Notes under the pieces: generated by a model
What the model was told of the DNA's origin: nothing
Seen by the model: only the letters and a program-made list of their open reading frames with translations
Database searches by the model: none
Assembly: GCA_963816555.1 (NCBI GenBank)
Contig: CAWFLD010000012.1
Span: 48,884 to 112,883 of the forward strand
Source of the DNA: Lutibaculum sp963816555
GTDB taxonomy: Bacteria > Pseudomonadota > Alphaproteobacteria > Rhizobiales > Tepidamorphaceae
Reading direction: 5' to 3'
DNA: 64,000 nucleotides
Program-made: the position numbers and the translations under genes
In this document: piece by piece, positions 27,537-36,626 of the stretch
Numbering within the stretch: position 1 is the first letter of the stretch
Layout of the letters: each line of letters opens with the position of its first letter

Positions 27537-27620
27537 GTGAAATTCCTTTCCGTCTTGTCGGTCCGGCGCGCGCCGGGCGCCTTGGCCGGGCGCCGTGGCC
27601 CGGCCGAAGATCCCCGAGGA

Positions 27621-28820
27621 TCAGGCCGCGCTCGTGGCGCGGCCGCCGAAGGCGCGGGCGAGCTCGTCGGCGATGTCGGTCTTCTCCCAGGAGAAGCCGC
27701 CATCCTCCTCGGCCGTGCGGCCGAAATGGCCGTAGGCCGCCGTCCGCGCGTAGATCGGACGGTCGAGGCTCAGGTGGTTGCGGATGCCGCGCGGCGTGAG
27801 CTTCACGAGCTCGCGCAGCTTCTTGGAGATCTCGTCGTTGTCGACCTTGCCGGTGCCGTAGCGTGTCGACATAGACGCGCGACCGGCTCGGCGACGCCGA
27901 TGGCGTAGGCGAGCTGGATCAGGCACTTGTCGGCGAGGCCCGCGGCGACGACGTTCTTGGCGAGGTAGCGGCGCCATGTAGGCGGCCGAGCGGTCGACCT
28001 TCGAGGGGTCCTTGCCGGAGAACGCGCCACCGCCATGCGGCGCGGCGCCGCCATAGGTGTCGACGATGATCTTGCGGCCGGTGAGGCCGGCGTCGCCGTC
28101 GGGACCGCCGATCACGAAGCGACCCGTCGGGTTCACGAAGAGGCGGTCCTCGGGGCAGGTCCAGCCGGCCGGCAGGCCGCTTCTCGATGTAGGGCTTCAC
28201 CATCTCGCGGATCTCGTCCTGCGAGACGTTCTCGCCGTGCTGCGTCGAGACGACGACCGCGTCGACGGCGACCGGCTTGCCGTTCTCGTAGCGCAGCGTG
28301 ACCTGGCTCTTGGCGTCCGGCTCGAAGCCCGGCTGCCTTGCCGGAATGCCGGTCCTCGCGCCATCAGCTGCAGGATGCGGTGCGAGAAGACGATCGGCGC
28401 CGGCATGAGCTCTTCGGTCTCGTTGCAGGCATAGCCGAACATGATGCCCTGGTCGCCGGCGCCCTCGTCGACATCGGCGCCGGTGCCCTCGTCGACGCCC
28501 TGCGCGATGTCGGAGGACTGCTCGTGCAGCTTGACGACGACCTCGGCGTTCTTCCAGTGGAAGCCGTCCTGCTCGTAGCCGATGTCCTTGACCGCCTTGC
28601 GGGCCAGGTCCTCGATGTTCTCCAGCACGGAGTGCGGGCCGCGCACCTCGCCGGCGATGCAGATGAAGTTCGTCGTCGTCAGCGTCTCGCAGGCCACGCG
28701 CGACGCCGGATCGGCCGCGAGATACGCGTCGACCACCTCGTCGGAGATGCGGTCGCAGACCTTGTCCGGATGTCCCTCGGAGACGGACTCACTGGTGAAA
28801 AGCCAGCTCTTGTTGGCCAT
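27621..28820 (-). CDS. metK: S-adenosylmethionine synthetase (multiply frameshifted in this sequence)
   Basis: About 398 residues when rebuilt. The N terminus MANKSWLFTSESVSEGHPDK, the ATP motif GAGDQGIMFGYACNET, the DRLFVNPTGRFVIGGPDGD region, IIVDTYGGAAPHGGGAFSGK and AYAIGVAEPVA are all present, but in alternating frames. At least six single-base shifts occur, near 27,862, 27,878, 27,970, 28,179, 28,340 and 28,359. MetK makes SAM from methionine and ATP. It lies 130 bases after the betaine methyltransferase gene, so it supplies the three SAM molecules used per betaine. The start at 28820 has a GGAGGAA ribosome-binding site. The leader contains a stem-loop and a 13-bp tandem repeat. Confidence 0.92.
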
Positions 28821-28852
28821 GTTGTTATTCCTCCGTTGGGTTGGAATGGTTC

Positions 28853-28903
28853 GCACCCTGGCCGGCCGCGGTCGCTGGGGACCGCGGCGGCAGCGTCGGG
28901 TGC
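28853..28903 (-). promoter_or_regulatory. Stem-loop leader upstream of metK
   Basis: GCACCC (28853-28858) pairs with GGGTGC (28898-28903) and encloses a second stem CCGCGGTC (28866-28873) / GACCGCGG (28880-28887) with a 6-base loop. It sits 33 bases upstream of the metK start. It does not match SAM-I, SAM-II, SAM/SAH or SAH riboswitch consensus as I know them. It could be an mRNA processing or stabilising hairpin, or an unknown SAM-related element. Confidence 0.35.
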
Positions 28904-28909
28904 AAGTCG

Positions 28910-28935
28910 ACGTGTGCAGGTGACGTGTGCAGGTG
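28910..28935. repeat. Perfect 13-bp tandem repeat before metK
   Basis: ACGTGTGCAGGTG occurs twice without a gap (28910-28922 and 28923-28935) in the GSMT-SDMT/metK intergenic region. It could be a direct-repeat activator site for a metK promoter or a replication-slippage product. Confidence 0.6.
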
Positions 28936-28950
28936 TCGGAATTCGGCCGA

Positions 28951-30643
28951 TCAGGGCTTGCGGAAGTGCAGGATGCCCCAGGCCATGTAGCCGCTGTCGG
29001 CGGCCTTCACCCAGTTGTCGAGGCCGACGATCATCTTGTCGAGATAGGCCTTGGAGACCCGGCCGACGATGTCGTCGTAGTTCGCCTTCAGCTCCTCGCC
29101 GACGCGGAAATAGTGCTCGCGCAGGTTCGGCGTCAGGTCCTCGCAGCTCGACCGTCTCGAAGCCGACGCGCTCGGCCGCCTCCTTGTAGAACTTGAAGGA
29201 GCCGAGGCTCTGCAGGTGGATCCGGTCGTAGACCGGCTGCAGCACGCCCTCGGGGCAGTCGTCGGCCTGCATCGGGTCGGTGAAGATCAGCTCGCCGCCG
29301 CGCTTGAGCACGCGGAACGCCTCGCGCAGGACCCGCTCGCGGTCGTCGGAGTGCAGGAAGGAATCCTGCGACCAGACGACCTGGAACGAGGAGTCCGGCT
29401 CCGGCACGTCCTCGAACACGCCGTGCAGCACCGAGACGAGGTCCGCCAGGCCCTGCCGCTTGTTGAGGTAGCGGTTGGTGTCGTTCTGCGTCTCGGAGAC
29501 GTTGAGGCAGTTGACCTCGCAGCCGTGCTTCTTGGCGAGATAGCGCGCCGCGCCGCCATAGCCCGCGCCGAAGTCGATCACATGCGTGTCGCGACCGATC
29601 TTGGACAGCATCGTCCGTCATCGTCTCGACGGTCGAGGCGGCTCGCCTCCTTGATGTCCTTGGTCGTGTCGTAGAGACCGATGTGGATGTCCTCGCCGCC
29701 CCAGATGTTGTAGTAGAAGTGGTCGGCGTCGGCGGAGTCGTAATACTCCTCCGTGACCGCGCGGACGTTCTTCTGCTTCTCGGGCTCGGGCGTCTTGGCC
29801 TTGCGGCTCTTCGGCATCGCCTTCTCGGCGATGTGCACGAAGAAGTCCGGATCGCTGTCCTGGTACGTCTCCTGGAAGTCGCCGTAGGAGTGGATCCGCT
29901 GGAAGCCCGCTTCCTCCATGAGCCGGCGCATGTAGCGCCTTGCGCAGCGGGAACATGTTGAGCGTGTACTCCGACCCGTCCGGGAAGGTGTACTTGAAGC
30001 GGGCGAGGCCGTCGTCCATGTGCTCCGGCTCGGCCGTCACCTGGTCGCCGCAATAGTAGTACTTGTGCTTCGACGAGAAGCCGTCGTCGAGGATCGCGTC
30101 GTAGTTGCTCTGGTCGAGGATCAGGATGCCGTCATGCTTCAGCGCGGCGTAGAACTCGGCCAGCACGCGGCGCCGGTCGGCCTCGTCGTGCAGGTGCGTG
30201 AACGAGTTGCCGAGGCAGATGATCGCGTCGTACTTGCCCTGGATGTCCTTGTTGAGCCAGCGCCAGTCGGACTGCGACGGACTTCAGGATCAGGTCGCGC
30301 TTCTTGGCGTTCTCGAACGCCTTCGCCAGCATGGCGGCGGAGCCGTCGACGCTCGTCACGTCGAAGCCGGCCTCGCACAGGCGCACGGAATGGAAGCCCG
30401 TGCCGCAGGCGACGTCGAGGATCTTGTGCTTGCCGCGCGAGCGCAGGACGTCGATGAAGAAGTCGCCCTCGGCGGCCGCCCGCGCGTCCCAGTCGATCAG
30501 CTCGTCCCACTTCTCGACGAAGCTCTTCACGTACTCGGCGCGGTACTGGCCGGTGTCGCGAACTTCGAGCGGGTCGCCCTCGTAGCTCTGGCTCTCCGCG
30601 TTCAGGTCCGGCGTTGTATGAGCGTGCCGTTGACGGCTGTCAT
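28951..30643 (-). CDS. Fused glycine/sarcosine + sarcosine/dimethylglycine N-methyltransferase (frameshifted here)
   Basis: The rebuilt protein is about 563 residues with two SAM-dependent methyltransferase domains. The N-terminal GSMT half has EVRDTGQYRAEYVKSFVEKW, motif I ILDVACGTGFHSVRLCEAGF, and ILILDQSNYDAILDDGFSSK. A lysine-rich linker (KAMPKSRKAKTPEPEKQKN) joins the SDMT half with YYDSADADHFYYNIWGGEDI, VIDFGAGYGGAARYLAKKHG and QVVWSQDSFLHSDDRERVLR. Linker and both flanking domains lie in one uninterrupted stretch, so the fusion is genuine. Together the halves convert glycine to betaine with three SAM. Shifts occur near 29,143, 29,612, 29,640, 29,937, 30,276 and 30,620. First gene of the betaine-metK-ahcY unit. 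Confidence 0.88.
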
Positions 30644-31449
30644 CGACGTTCTCCTCTGTTGGCGGCCCTGTCGGCGACCACCTTCTGAATTCTGGCGCGC
30701 GCAAGGACGTAGCCCTCGCGGGCCGCGAACTGCGCGCATCGAACTGGCGCCCCGTCACCGCTGTCGGGCGGCGGAGCGCGAATCGCATCAAAGACGGCAG
30801 GGGCGAAGATCGGGCGATCTTCACCGGGGGTCCCTGCTCGGGAATTGCGCCGACCCAGAGCTGCACCTGCACACGGCTCGCGTGTGACCGTTGCGCAAGA
30901 CCGCGACGCGAGCACGAGGCTCGAGCGTCATCGCCTCGTCCCCCTGAACCTTCACGGCAGGGCCTGGCGGCAGCCCACCAACTGCGGCCACCACGCTGAG
31001 GAAGATACCCTTTCGCGCTGAAACTTTCAGGGTTCAAAAGAATTTTGTTTGTGTTATTCGTTTGAACCTTCTGCGATTTCTGACGTGCATCTGCGCGGAG
31101 CGCTCCCAGTCGCTCCGCATCGGCGCCGAGATTTCGCGGACGGCGAGGCCCTCCGGACCGCGCCAAGGCACTAGAAATTATCGCGACTTTCACTGGCGCG
31201 ACAGCTTCTTCTTCAGCAACAGATCTGCCACCCGAGCCTCCCGCTCCGCGCCATTCCTTGACGCGCCGGCAAAATGATCTCCTGCGGCCGCTGCCTCGTA
31301 ACATCTTCGGGAGCGGCCATGGCATGGCCCCGGCGCCCTCCGGATGCCGGCGTCTTCCGTCGCGGCGCACGCTGTGCTCGATTCCGGCCGGGTCGGGCGC
31401 TAGGTGAAGCTCCCGACCGATCGACAACAAGAAGGGACACACGGGCGGC
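30644..31449. promoter_or_regulatory. Divergent control region between betaine operon and MscS-type channel
   Basis: This 806-base gap holds no gene I can support. It should contain the promoters of both divergent units. The section 31010-31080 is clearly AT-richer than its surroundings and includes the inverted repeat at 31031-31068. A TTGTT...TATTCG-like stretch on the plus strand could be a sigma-70 promoter, but it is weak. No EcfG consensus was found. Confidence 0.4.
31031..31068. promoter_or_regulatory. Inverted repeat GGTTCAAA-N22-TTTGAACC
   Basis: Perfect 8-bp arms (31031-31038 and 31061-31068) in an AT-rich window of otherwise GC-rich DNA, between the betaine operon and the mechanosensitive channel gene. 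Spacing fits two half-sites of a large regulator or a looped operator for osmotic control; the regulator is unknown. Confidence 0.4.
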
Positions 31450-33897
31450 ATGCGACGTCTCGCGCTTTTCCTCACCTGCCTCGCCACCCTCCTCGCAGCC
31501 GCCCCGGGCGGCCCCGCCGCGGCCCAGACGCCAGCGCTGTCCGGCGCGGCCCAGGCCCAGGCCCAGGCAGGCCAGGCGCAGCAGGACCAGAGTTCCACCG
31601 ATGCGACGCTGCCGGCCGACAGCCGCACGGGCGCTGATCCAGGCGATCGAGGATCCGGGCAGCCGCGCCGCGCTCGTCGACATGCTGCGCAAGGCCGCGG
31701 ACCAGGGATCGGCCGCGGACCAGGGATCGACCACCGACAAGGCATCGGCAGGCGCCTCGACGGCGCCGGCAACTCGGCGGCACCCGCGGGGCGGCGAAAC
31801 CGGCGGCCGCGGCCGCGCCCGAGGAGCCGTCCCAGGCGGCGCGCGTCGCGGGCAGCATCTCGGACTACGCGCAATACGTGGCGGAGGGCGTCACGCACGT
31901 CACGCGGCAGACGATCTGCCTCGTTTCGCGGCCTGACGGCGCTCGCCTCCGGCGAGGTCACCGTCGACTGGCAGAAATTCGCCGACGCCGCCCTCCGGCT
32001 GATCGTCGTCGCGGCCGCCACCTTCGCCGCCTACTACGTCGTGCGGCTGGTGGTGCGCCGGATCTTCACCGCCGTCGCGCACGCCGCCTCGGGCCGCAAC
32101 TTCTTCGGCACGCTGGTCGGGCTCGTCGTGCTCGGCGGTCGTCGACGAGGGGGCGGTGCTGCGTCGCCTGGGCGGCCGGCTACGCCTTCGCGCTGTTCAC
32201 CGGCGACACGGCCAGCATCGACATCAACCAGAGCCTGTTCCTCAACGCCTTCCTGCTCGTCGAGACGATCAAGGTCGTGCTGCGCGTGGTGTTCAGCCCG
32301 CTGCACGGCGCAGCTGCGGCTGATCGGCCTGACCGACACGACGGCCAACTACTGGTATTTCTGGGCGGCGCGGCTCGTCGGCTTCATCGGCTACGGCTTC
32401 CTGCTGTTCGTGCCGATCGTGAACATCAACGTGTCGTTCTTCGTCGGGCGCGGCCTGCGCGTGCTCATCGCGCTGATCGCGGCGGTGGTCGCCATCGTGA
32501 TCGTGCTGCAGAACAAGCGCGGGGTGCGCGCGGCGATCAACCGGTTCGGCCAGCGCATGGGCAGCTTCGGCCGCAGCACCATCGGCGGTCGTGGCCCGGC
32601 TCTGGCACGTCGCTGGCGGTGCTCTACGTCCTCGTCTTCTTCGGGATCTGGCTGTCGCGGCCCGGCGAGGCGCTGTCCTTCATGATCACCGCCACCGTGC
32701 AGTCGGTCGCCGCGATCGTGCTCGCCGGCGCTCGTCATGACGCTGATCTCGCGGATGATCACCGGCGGCATGCGGCTGCCCGAGGACGTGAAGGCCCGCC
32801 TGCCGCTGCTCGAGGAGCGGCTGAACCGGCTGGTGCCGACGATCCTCAAGGTCGTCCGCATCGCCCTCCTGGTGCTCGTCATCCTGGCGGTCCTGCAGGC
32901 CTGGAGCGTCTTCGACGTCCTCGCCTGGGCCGAGAACGACGCCGGCTCCGCCGTCCTCTCGGGGCTCATCGCGGCGGCGGCTGTCGTCGCTCGTCGCCAT
33001 GGCGATCTGGCTCGCCATGTCGTCGTGGGTCGACTACCGGCTCAACCCCGCCTTCGGCAAGGTGCCGACGCCGCGCGAGCGCACGCTGCTGTCGCTGTTC
33101 AAGAACGCCGCGACGATCGCCATCGTGCTGTTCGGCTCGATGATCGCCCTCTCGGAGATCGGCGTCGAACATCGGCCCGCTGCTCGCCGGTGCCGGGGTC
33201 ATCGGCCTGGCCATCGGTTTCGGCGCGCAGAAGCTCGTGCAGGACATCATCACCGGCGTCTTCATCCAGTTCGAGAACGCCGCCAACGAGGGCGACGTCG
33301 TGACGCTGGCCGGCATCTCGGGCGTCGTGGAGAAGCTGACGGTGCGCTCGGTCAGCCTGCGCGACCTCGACGGCGTGTTCCACGTCATCCCGTTCTCGTC
33401 GGTCGATTCCGTGTCGAACTTCATGCGCGGCTTCGGCTACCACAAGGCCGAGATCGGCGTGGCCTACCGCGAGAACATCGCCGACGTGAAGGCGCACATG
33501 CAGATCGCCTTCGACCGGCTGATGGAGACCGAGCACGCGCCGAAGATCCTCGACCCGCTCGAGATGCACGGCGTGACCGCCTTCGGCGATTCCGCGGTCA
33601 TGGTGCGCGCGCGCATCAAGACGCGGCCCGGCGACCAGTGGGCGGTCGGCCGCGCCTACAACGAGATCCTCAAGGAGGTCTTCGACGAGGCCGGCATCGA
33701 GATCCCGTTCCCGCACATGACCGTGTGGTGGGGCGAGGACAAGACCGGCAACGCCCCGCCGCTGCGGGTGCAGGCAGGCCGACGGCCCCGCCGCCGTCGC
33801 GCCGCCGCCGGGCTCCTCCGGCCCGGCCACGCCGGATGTCGGCACGCAGCACCATGCCGACGTCGTCTCCGACACCGACGACGGCAAGGACGACTGA
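31450..33897 (+). CDS. MscS family mechanosensitive channel (multiply frameshifted in this sequence)
   Basis: About 815 codons. A signal peptide (RRLALFLTCLATLLAAAPGG, AAAQ) is followed by an Ala/Gln-rich region and ALIQAIEDPGSRAALVDMLR. Several membrane helices follow, including LRLIVVAAATFAAYYVVRLV and FIGYGFLLFVPIVNINVSFF. The MscS pore and beta domain read LLAGAGVIGLAIGFGAQKLV, FIQFENAANEGDVVTLAGIS and FHVIPFSSVDSVSNFMRGFG. Size and layout resemble YbiO-type moderate-conductance channels that release solutes after hypo-osmotic shock. Ten or more single-base shifts interrupt the frame between 31,620 and 33,790; most are explained by an extra base in CC or GG. Divergent neighbour of the betaine operon. 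Confidence 0.85.
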
Positions 33898-34128
33898 GGC
33901 CGGGCACCCGCGGCCTCCGGGCCGCGCGGCCTGCCGCTACGGCGCGTTAACCCTTCGCTAACCATGTGGGCGCAAGTGCCCGATTTCACTCGCTGATCGT
34001 CTTTCTTTCGTCACTTCCTCTTCTATCCCCCGCCCAACTCCGCAGGCATCTCAGCGCCGTCCGCACGGAGGGTCGTATGCGGACGAGGGGCCGCCGGAGG
34101 GGCGGCACAGCAAGGGGACATCGAAGAC

Positions 34129-34641
34129 GTGCCAACGAAGTACTGCACGGCCGCGGGCGTCGCGGCCGCGACGCTCTTTCTTTGCCTTTCCGCGCCGGGG
34201 GATGCCCATGCGGGCGACGGCAGGACCGCCGAGACCTGCCTTGCGCAGGCGATCTACTTCGAGGCCCGCGGCGAGAGCCCGCGCGGCCAGATGCTGGTCG
34301 GCCAGGTGATCCTCAACCGGGTGGAGAGCCCGCGCTTTCCCGACACGGTGTGCGGCGTCGTCTACCAGAACGCCTCGCACCGCGACGCCTGCCAGTTCTC
34401 CTTCGCCTGCGACGGCCGGCCGGAGACGGTCGGCGACCGGCACGCCTGGAAGGAGGCGGTCGAGCGCTCGAGGCGGCTGCTCGACTGCGACGAGGCGTGC
34501 CGCGCCGGGAAGGGCTGGACCGACAATCTGTGGTCGGCGACCTACTACCACGCGCAGAGCGTCAGCCCGCGCTGGGCGAGCCGCCTGCAGCGCGCCGGCA
34601 AGGTCGGCGCCCATCTCTTCTACGTCGACGGCGTTTCCTGA
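34129..34641 (+). CDS. Cell wall hydrolase, SleB family
   Basis: A 170-residue exported protein. The signal peptide includes AAGVAAATLFLCLSAPGDAH. The mature SleB-like hydrolase domain starts ETCLAQAIYFEARGESPRGQ, with the catalytic-type glutamate in YFEARGE, then MLVGQVILNRVESPRFPDTV, CQFSFACDG and SATYYHAQSVSPRWAS. Family members are peptidoglycan amidases or transglycosylases; outside spore formers they act in wall remodelling. The GTG at 34129 was chosen since it gives a full signal peptide. cfa follows on the same strand after 47 bases, suggesting an envelope-stress unit. Confidence 0.85.
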   Translation: MPTKYCTAAGVAAATLFLCLSAPGDAHAGDGRTAETCLAQAIYFEARGESPRGQMLVGQVILNRVESPRFPDTVCGVVYQNASHRDACQFSFACDGRPETVGDRHAWKEAVERSRRLLDCDEACRAGKGWTDNLWSATYYHAQSVSPRWASRLQRAGKVGAHLFYVDGVS

Positions 34642-34688
34642 TAAGGGAAGACCTCCAACAGAGGGCCAGCGGGCCCGCCAGGAGGCAC

Positions 34689-35957
34689 ATGCCGGGATCC
34701 GACGACAGAGCCCTGCGGCTCGCCAGGACGATCGTGGAGGCCGTCCGGCCTCCCTTCGCCGTCAAGCTCTGGACGGGAGAGCGGATCGGGCCCGAGGCCG
34801 GGCCCGTCCTCCGGATCAACGACGCCGGCGCGGTCCGCCGCATCGCGCGCCGGCCCGCCATCGACACGATGGCCGAGCTGTGGGCCGACAAGCGGCTCGA
34901 CATCGAGAACGGCTCGATCTTCGACATCGCGGAGATGCGCCCCGACGGCGGCCTGAAGGGCCGGCTGCGCGCGCTGCCGCGCTGGCGGGTCGCCCGCGAC
35001 ATGCCGGCGCTGCTCCTCGGCGACACGGGCGACCCGGCGACCCGGCTCGCCGGCCGCAACGCCTTCGCCAGCGGCTCCGCGAAGGAGGCGATCCAGCACC
35101 ATTACGACGTCTCGAACGCGTTCTACGAGCTCTTCCTCGACAGGCGCATGGTCTACAGCTGCGGCTACTTCACGGAGTGGCACGACGACATCGACCGCGC
35201 CCAGCACGACAAGCTCGAGCACATCTGCCGCAAGCTGCGGCTGAAGCCCGGCGAGCGCTTCCTCGACATAGGCTGCGGCTGGGGCGCGCTGCTGATCCAC
35301 GCGGCGAAGAACCACGGCGTGATCGCGCACGGCGTCTCGCTGTCGGAGGCGCAGACGGCGCTCGCGCGCGAGCGGATCAGGGCGGAGGGTCTCGAGGACA
35401 GGATCACGATCGAGATCCGGCCCTACGAGGAGCTGACCGGGCCGTTCGACAAGATCGCCTCGATCGGCATGTTCGAGCATGTCGGCTTCGCGAACTACGA
35501 CACGTACTTCACGAAGATCCGCGACCTCCTGGTGCCGGGAGGCATCTACCTGCACCACGCCATCACGCGGAAGATGAAGAAGTCGAAGCGCGCCTTCGCC
35601 CGCAAGCGCCCGGAGTACCGGGCGATCCTCAAATACATCTTCCCCGGCAGCGAGCTCGACCACCTCGGGCTGACGATCCAGAACCTCGAGTCGCACGGCT
35701 TCGAGGTGCACGACGCGGAAAACCTGCGCGAGCACTACGGCCGCACCTGCCGCCTCTGGGCCGAGCGGCTGCGCGCCCGCCAGGACGAGGCGATCGCCGA
35801 GATCGGCGAGGCGAAGACGCGCCTGTGGATCCTCTACCTCGCGGGCTGCGCCCTCGCCTTCGAGCGCGGCACGCTGCAGATCAACCAGACGGTGGCGACG
35901 CGGCGGCGGCGCGGCGCGAGCGGCCTGCCGCCGACCCGCGCCGACCTCTATCGCTGA
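34689..35957 (+). CDS. cfa: Cyclopropane-fatty-acyl-phospholipid synthase
   Basis: A 422-residue SAM-dependent enzyme. An N-terminal lipid-interaction domain of about 115 residues is followed by EAIQHHYDVSNAFYELFLD, MVYSCGYFTEWHDDIDRAQ, motif I FLDIGCGWGALLIHAAKNHG, MFEHVGFANYDTYFTKIRD and a C-terminal YLAGCALAFERGTLQINQTV segment. It adds a methylene group from SAM across acyl double bonds of membrane lipids, a common acid, osmotic and stationary-phase response. The start at 34689 has a perfect AGGAGG (34680-34685). It is another SAM consumer close to metK and ahcY. Confidence 0.93.
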   Translation: MPGSDDRALRLARTIVEAVRPPFAVKLWTGERIGPEAGPVLRINDAGAVRRIARRPAIDTMAELWADKRLDIENGSIFDIAEMRPDGGLKGRLRALPRWRVARDMPALLLGDTGDPATRLAGRNAFASGSAKEAIQHHYDVSNAFYELFLDRRMVYSCGYFTEWHDDIDRAQHDKLEHICRKLRLKPGERFLDIGCGWGALLIHAAKNHGVIAHGVSLSEAQTALARERIRAEGLEDRITIEIRPYEELTGPFDKIASIGMFEHVGFANYDTYFTKIRDLLVPGGIYLHHAITRKMKKSKRAFARKRPEYRAILKYIFPGSELDHLGLTIQNLESHGFEVHDAENLREHYGRTCRLWAERLRARQDEAIAEIGEAKTRLWILYLAGCALAFERGTLQINQTVATRRRRGASGLPPTRADLYR

Positions 35958-35970
35958 AGCCTCGGGCCGC

Positions 35971-36396
35971 TCAGACCTCGACCGTCAGGTCCATCGTGAT
36001 CTCGGCCTTCAGGAGCTTCGAGACCGGGCAGTTCGCCTTGGCGCCCTGCGCGGCCTTCTCCACCGTGCCCTTCTCCGCGCCCGGCGCGCTCACGCGCACC
36101 GTCAGCTTGACGGCGGAGATGGCGAAGCCGCCCTCGACCTGGTCGAGCGAGACGTCGGCCTTCGTGTCGATCACGTCCGGCGTGATGCCGGACTGGCCGA
36201 GCTCGTTCGACAGGGCCATCGAGAAGCAGCCGGCATGGGCGGCGCCGATCAGCTCCTCCGGGTTGGTGCCCTTGTCGTCCTGGAAGCGGGTCTTGAACGA
36301 ATAGGGCGTGTCGGACAGGACACCGCTCTCCGTCGTCAGGGCGCCTGTTCCGCTCTTCAGGTCGCCCTTCCAGACGGCGTTTCCGGTGCGTTTCAT
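35971..36396 (-). CDS. osmC: OsmC family organic hydroperoxide reductase
   Basis: A 141-residue protein, the same size as E. coli OsmC. Both redox cysteines are present, in AAHAGCFSMALSNELG and GAKANCPVSKLLKAEI. It starts MKRTGNAVWKGDLKSGTGAL. OsmC reduces organic hydroperoxides and is osmotically inducible in E. coli. The ATG at 36396 has AAGGAA upstream. It converges with cfa with 13 bases between stop codons. An EcfG site was sought upstream but not found. Confidence 0.92.
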   Translation of the reverse strand: MKRTGNAVWKGDLKSGTGALTTESGVLSDTPYSFKTRFQDDKGTNPEELIGAAHAGCFSMALSNELGQSGITPDVIDTKADVSLDQVEGGFAISAVKLTVRVSAPGAEKGTVEKAAQGAKANCPVSKLLKAEITMDLTVEV

Positions 36397-36626
36397 TCGT
36401 GCGTTCCTTTCTCGATGGCCAGCATGGTGCCGTGCCGAGCTATCTATGGCGCGGCGGCCGTCGCGCAACCGGCACGCCCCCGCGCTTCCGGCGCACCGCG
36501 GAACCGGCTAGTCTGGTTCGTTCGCGTCTGCGAAGAGCGACCGGGACGAGGGCGGAAGAGCGGCGGCATGGCAGGACAGACGACACGGCGCGGCCGCGTG
36601 CCGCAGGGGCTTCGCCGGCCGCATCG

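Noticed and set aside
28821..28950. SAM-II, SAM/SAH or SAH riboswitch upstream of metK
   Set aside because: The stem arrangement and conserved loop bases of those classes, as remembered, are not present; recorded only as an unassigned structured leader.
26800..33800. Programmed ribosomal frameshifting as an explanation for the split genes
   Set aside because: There are too many shifts in too many unrelated housekeeping genes, with no slippery heptamers or conserved positions; sequence error fits better.
36500..36522. GGAAC and CGTT upstream of the SLC13 permease gene
   Set aside because: The spacer is 14 bases, outside the 16-17 required for EcfG.
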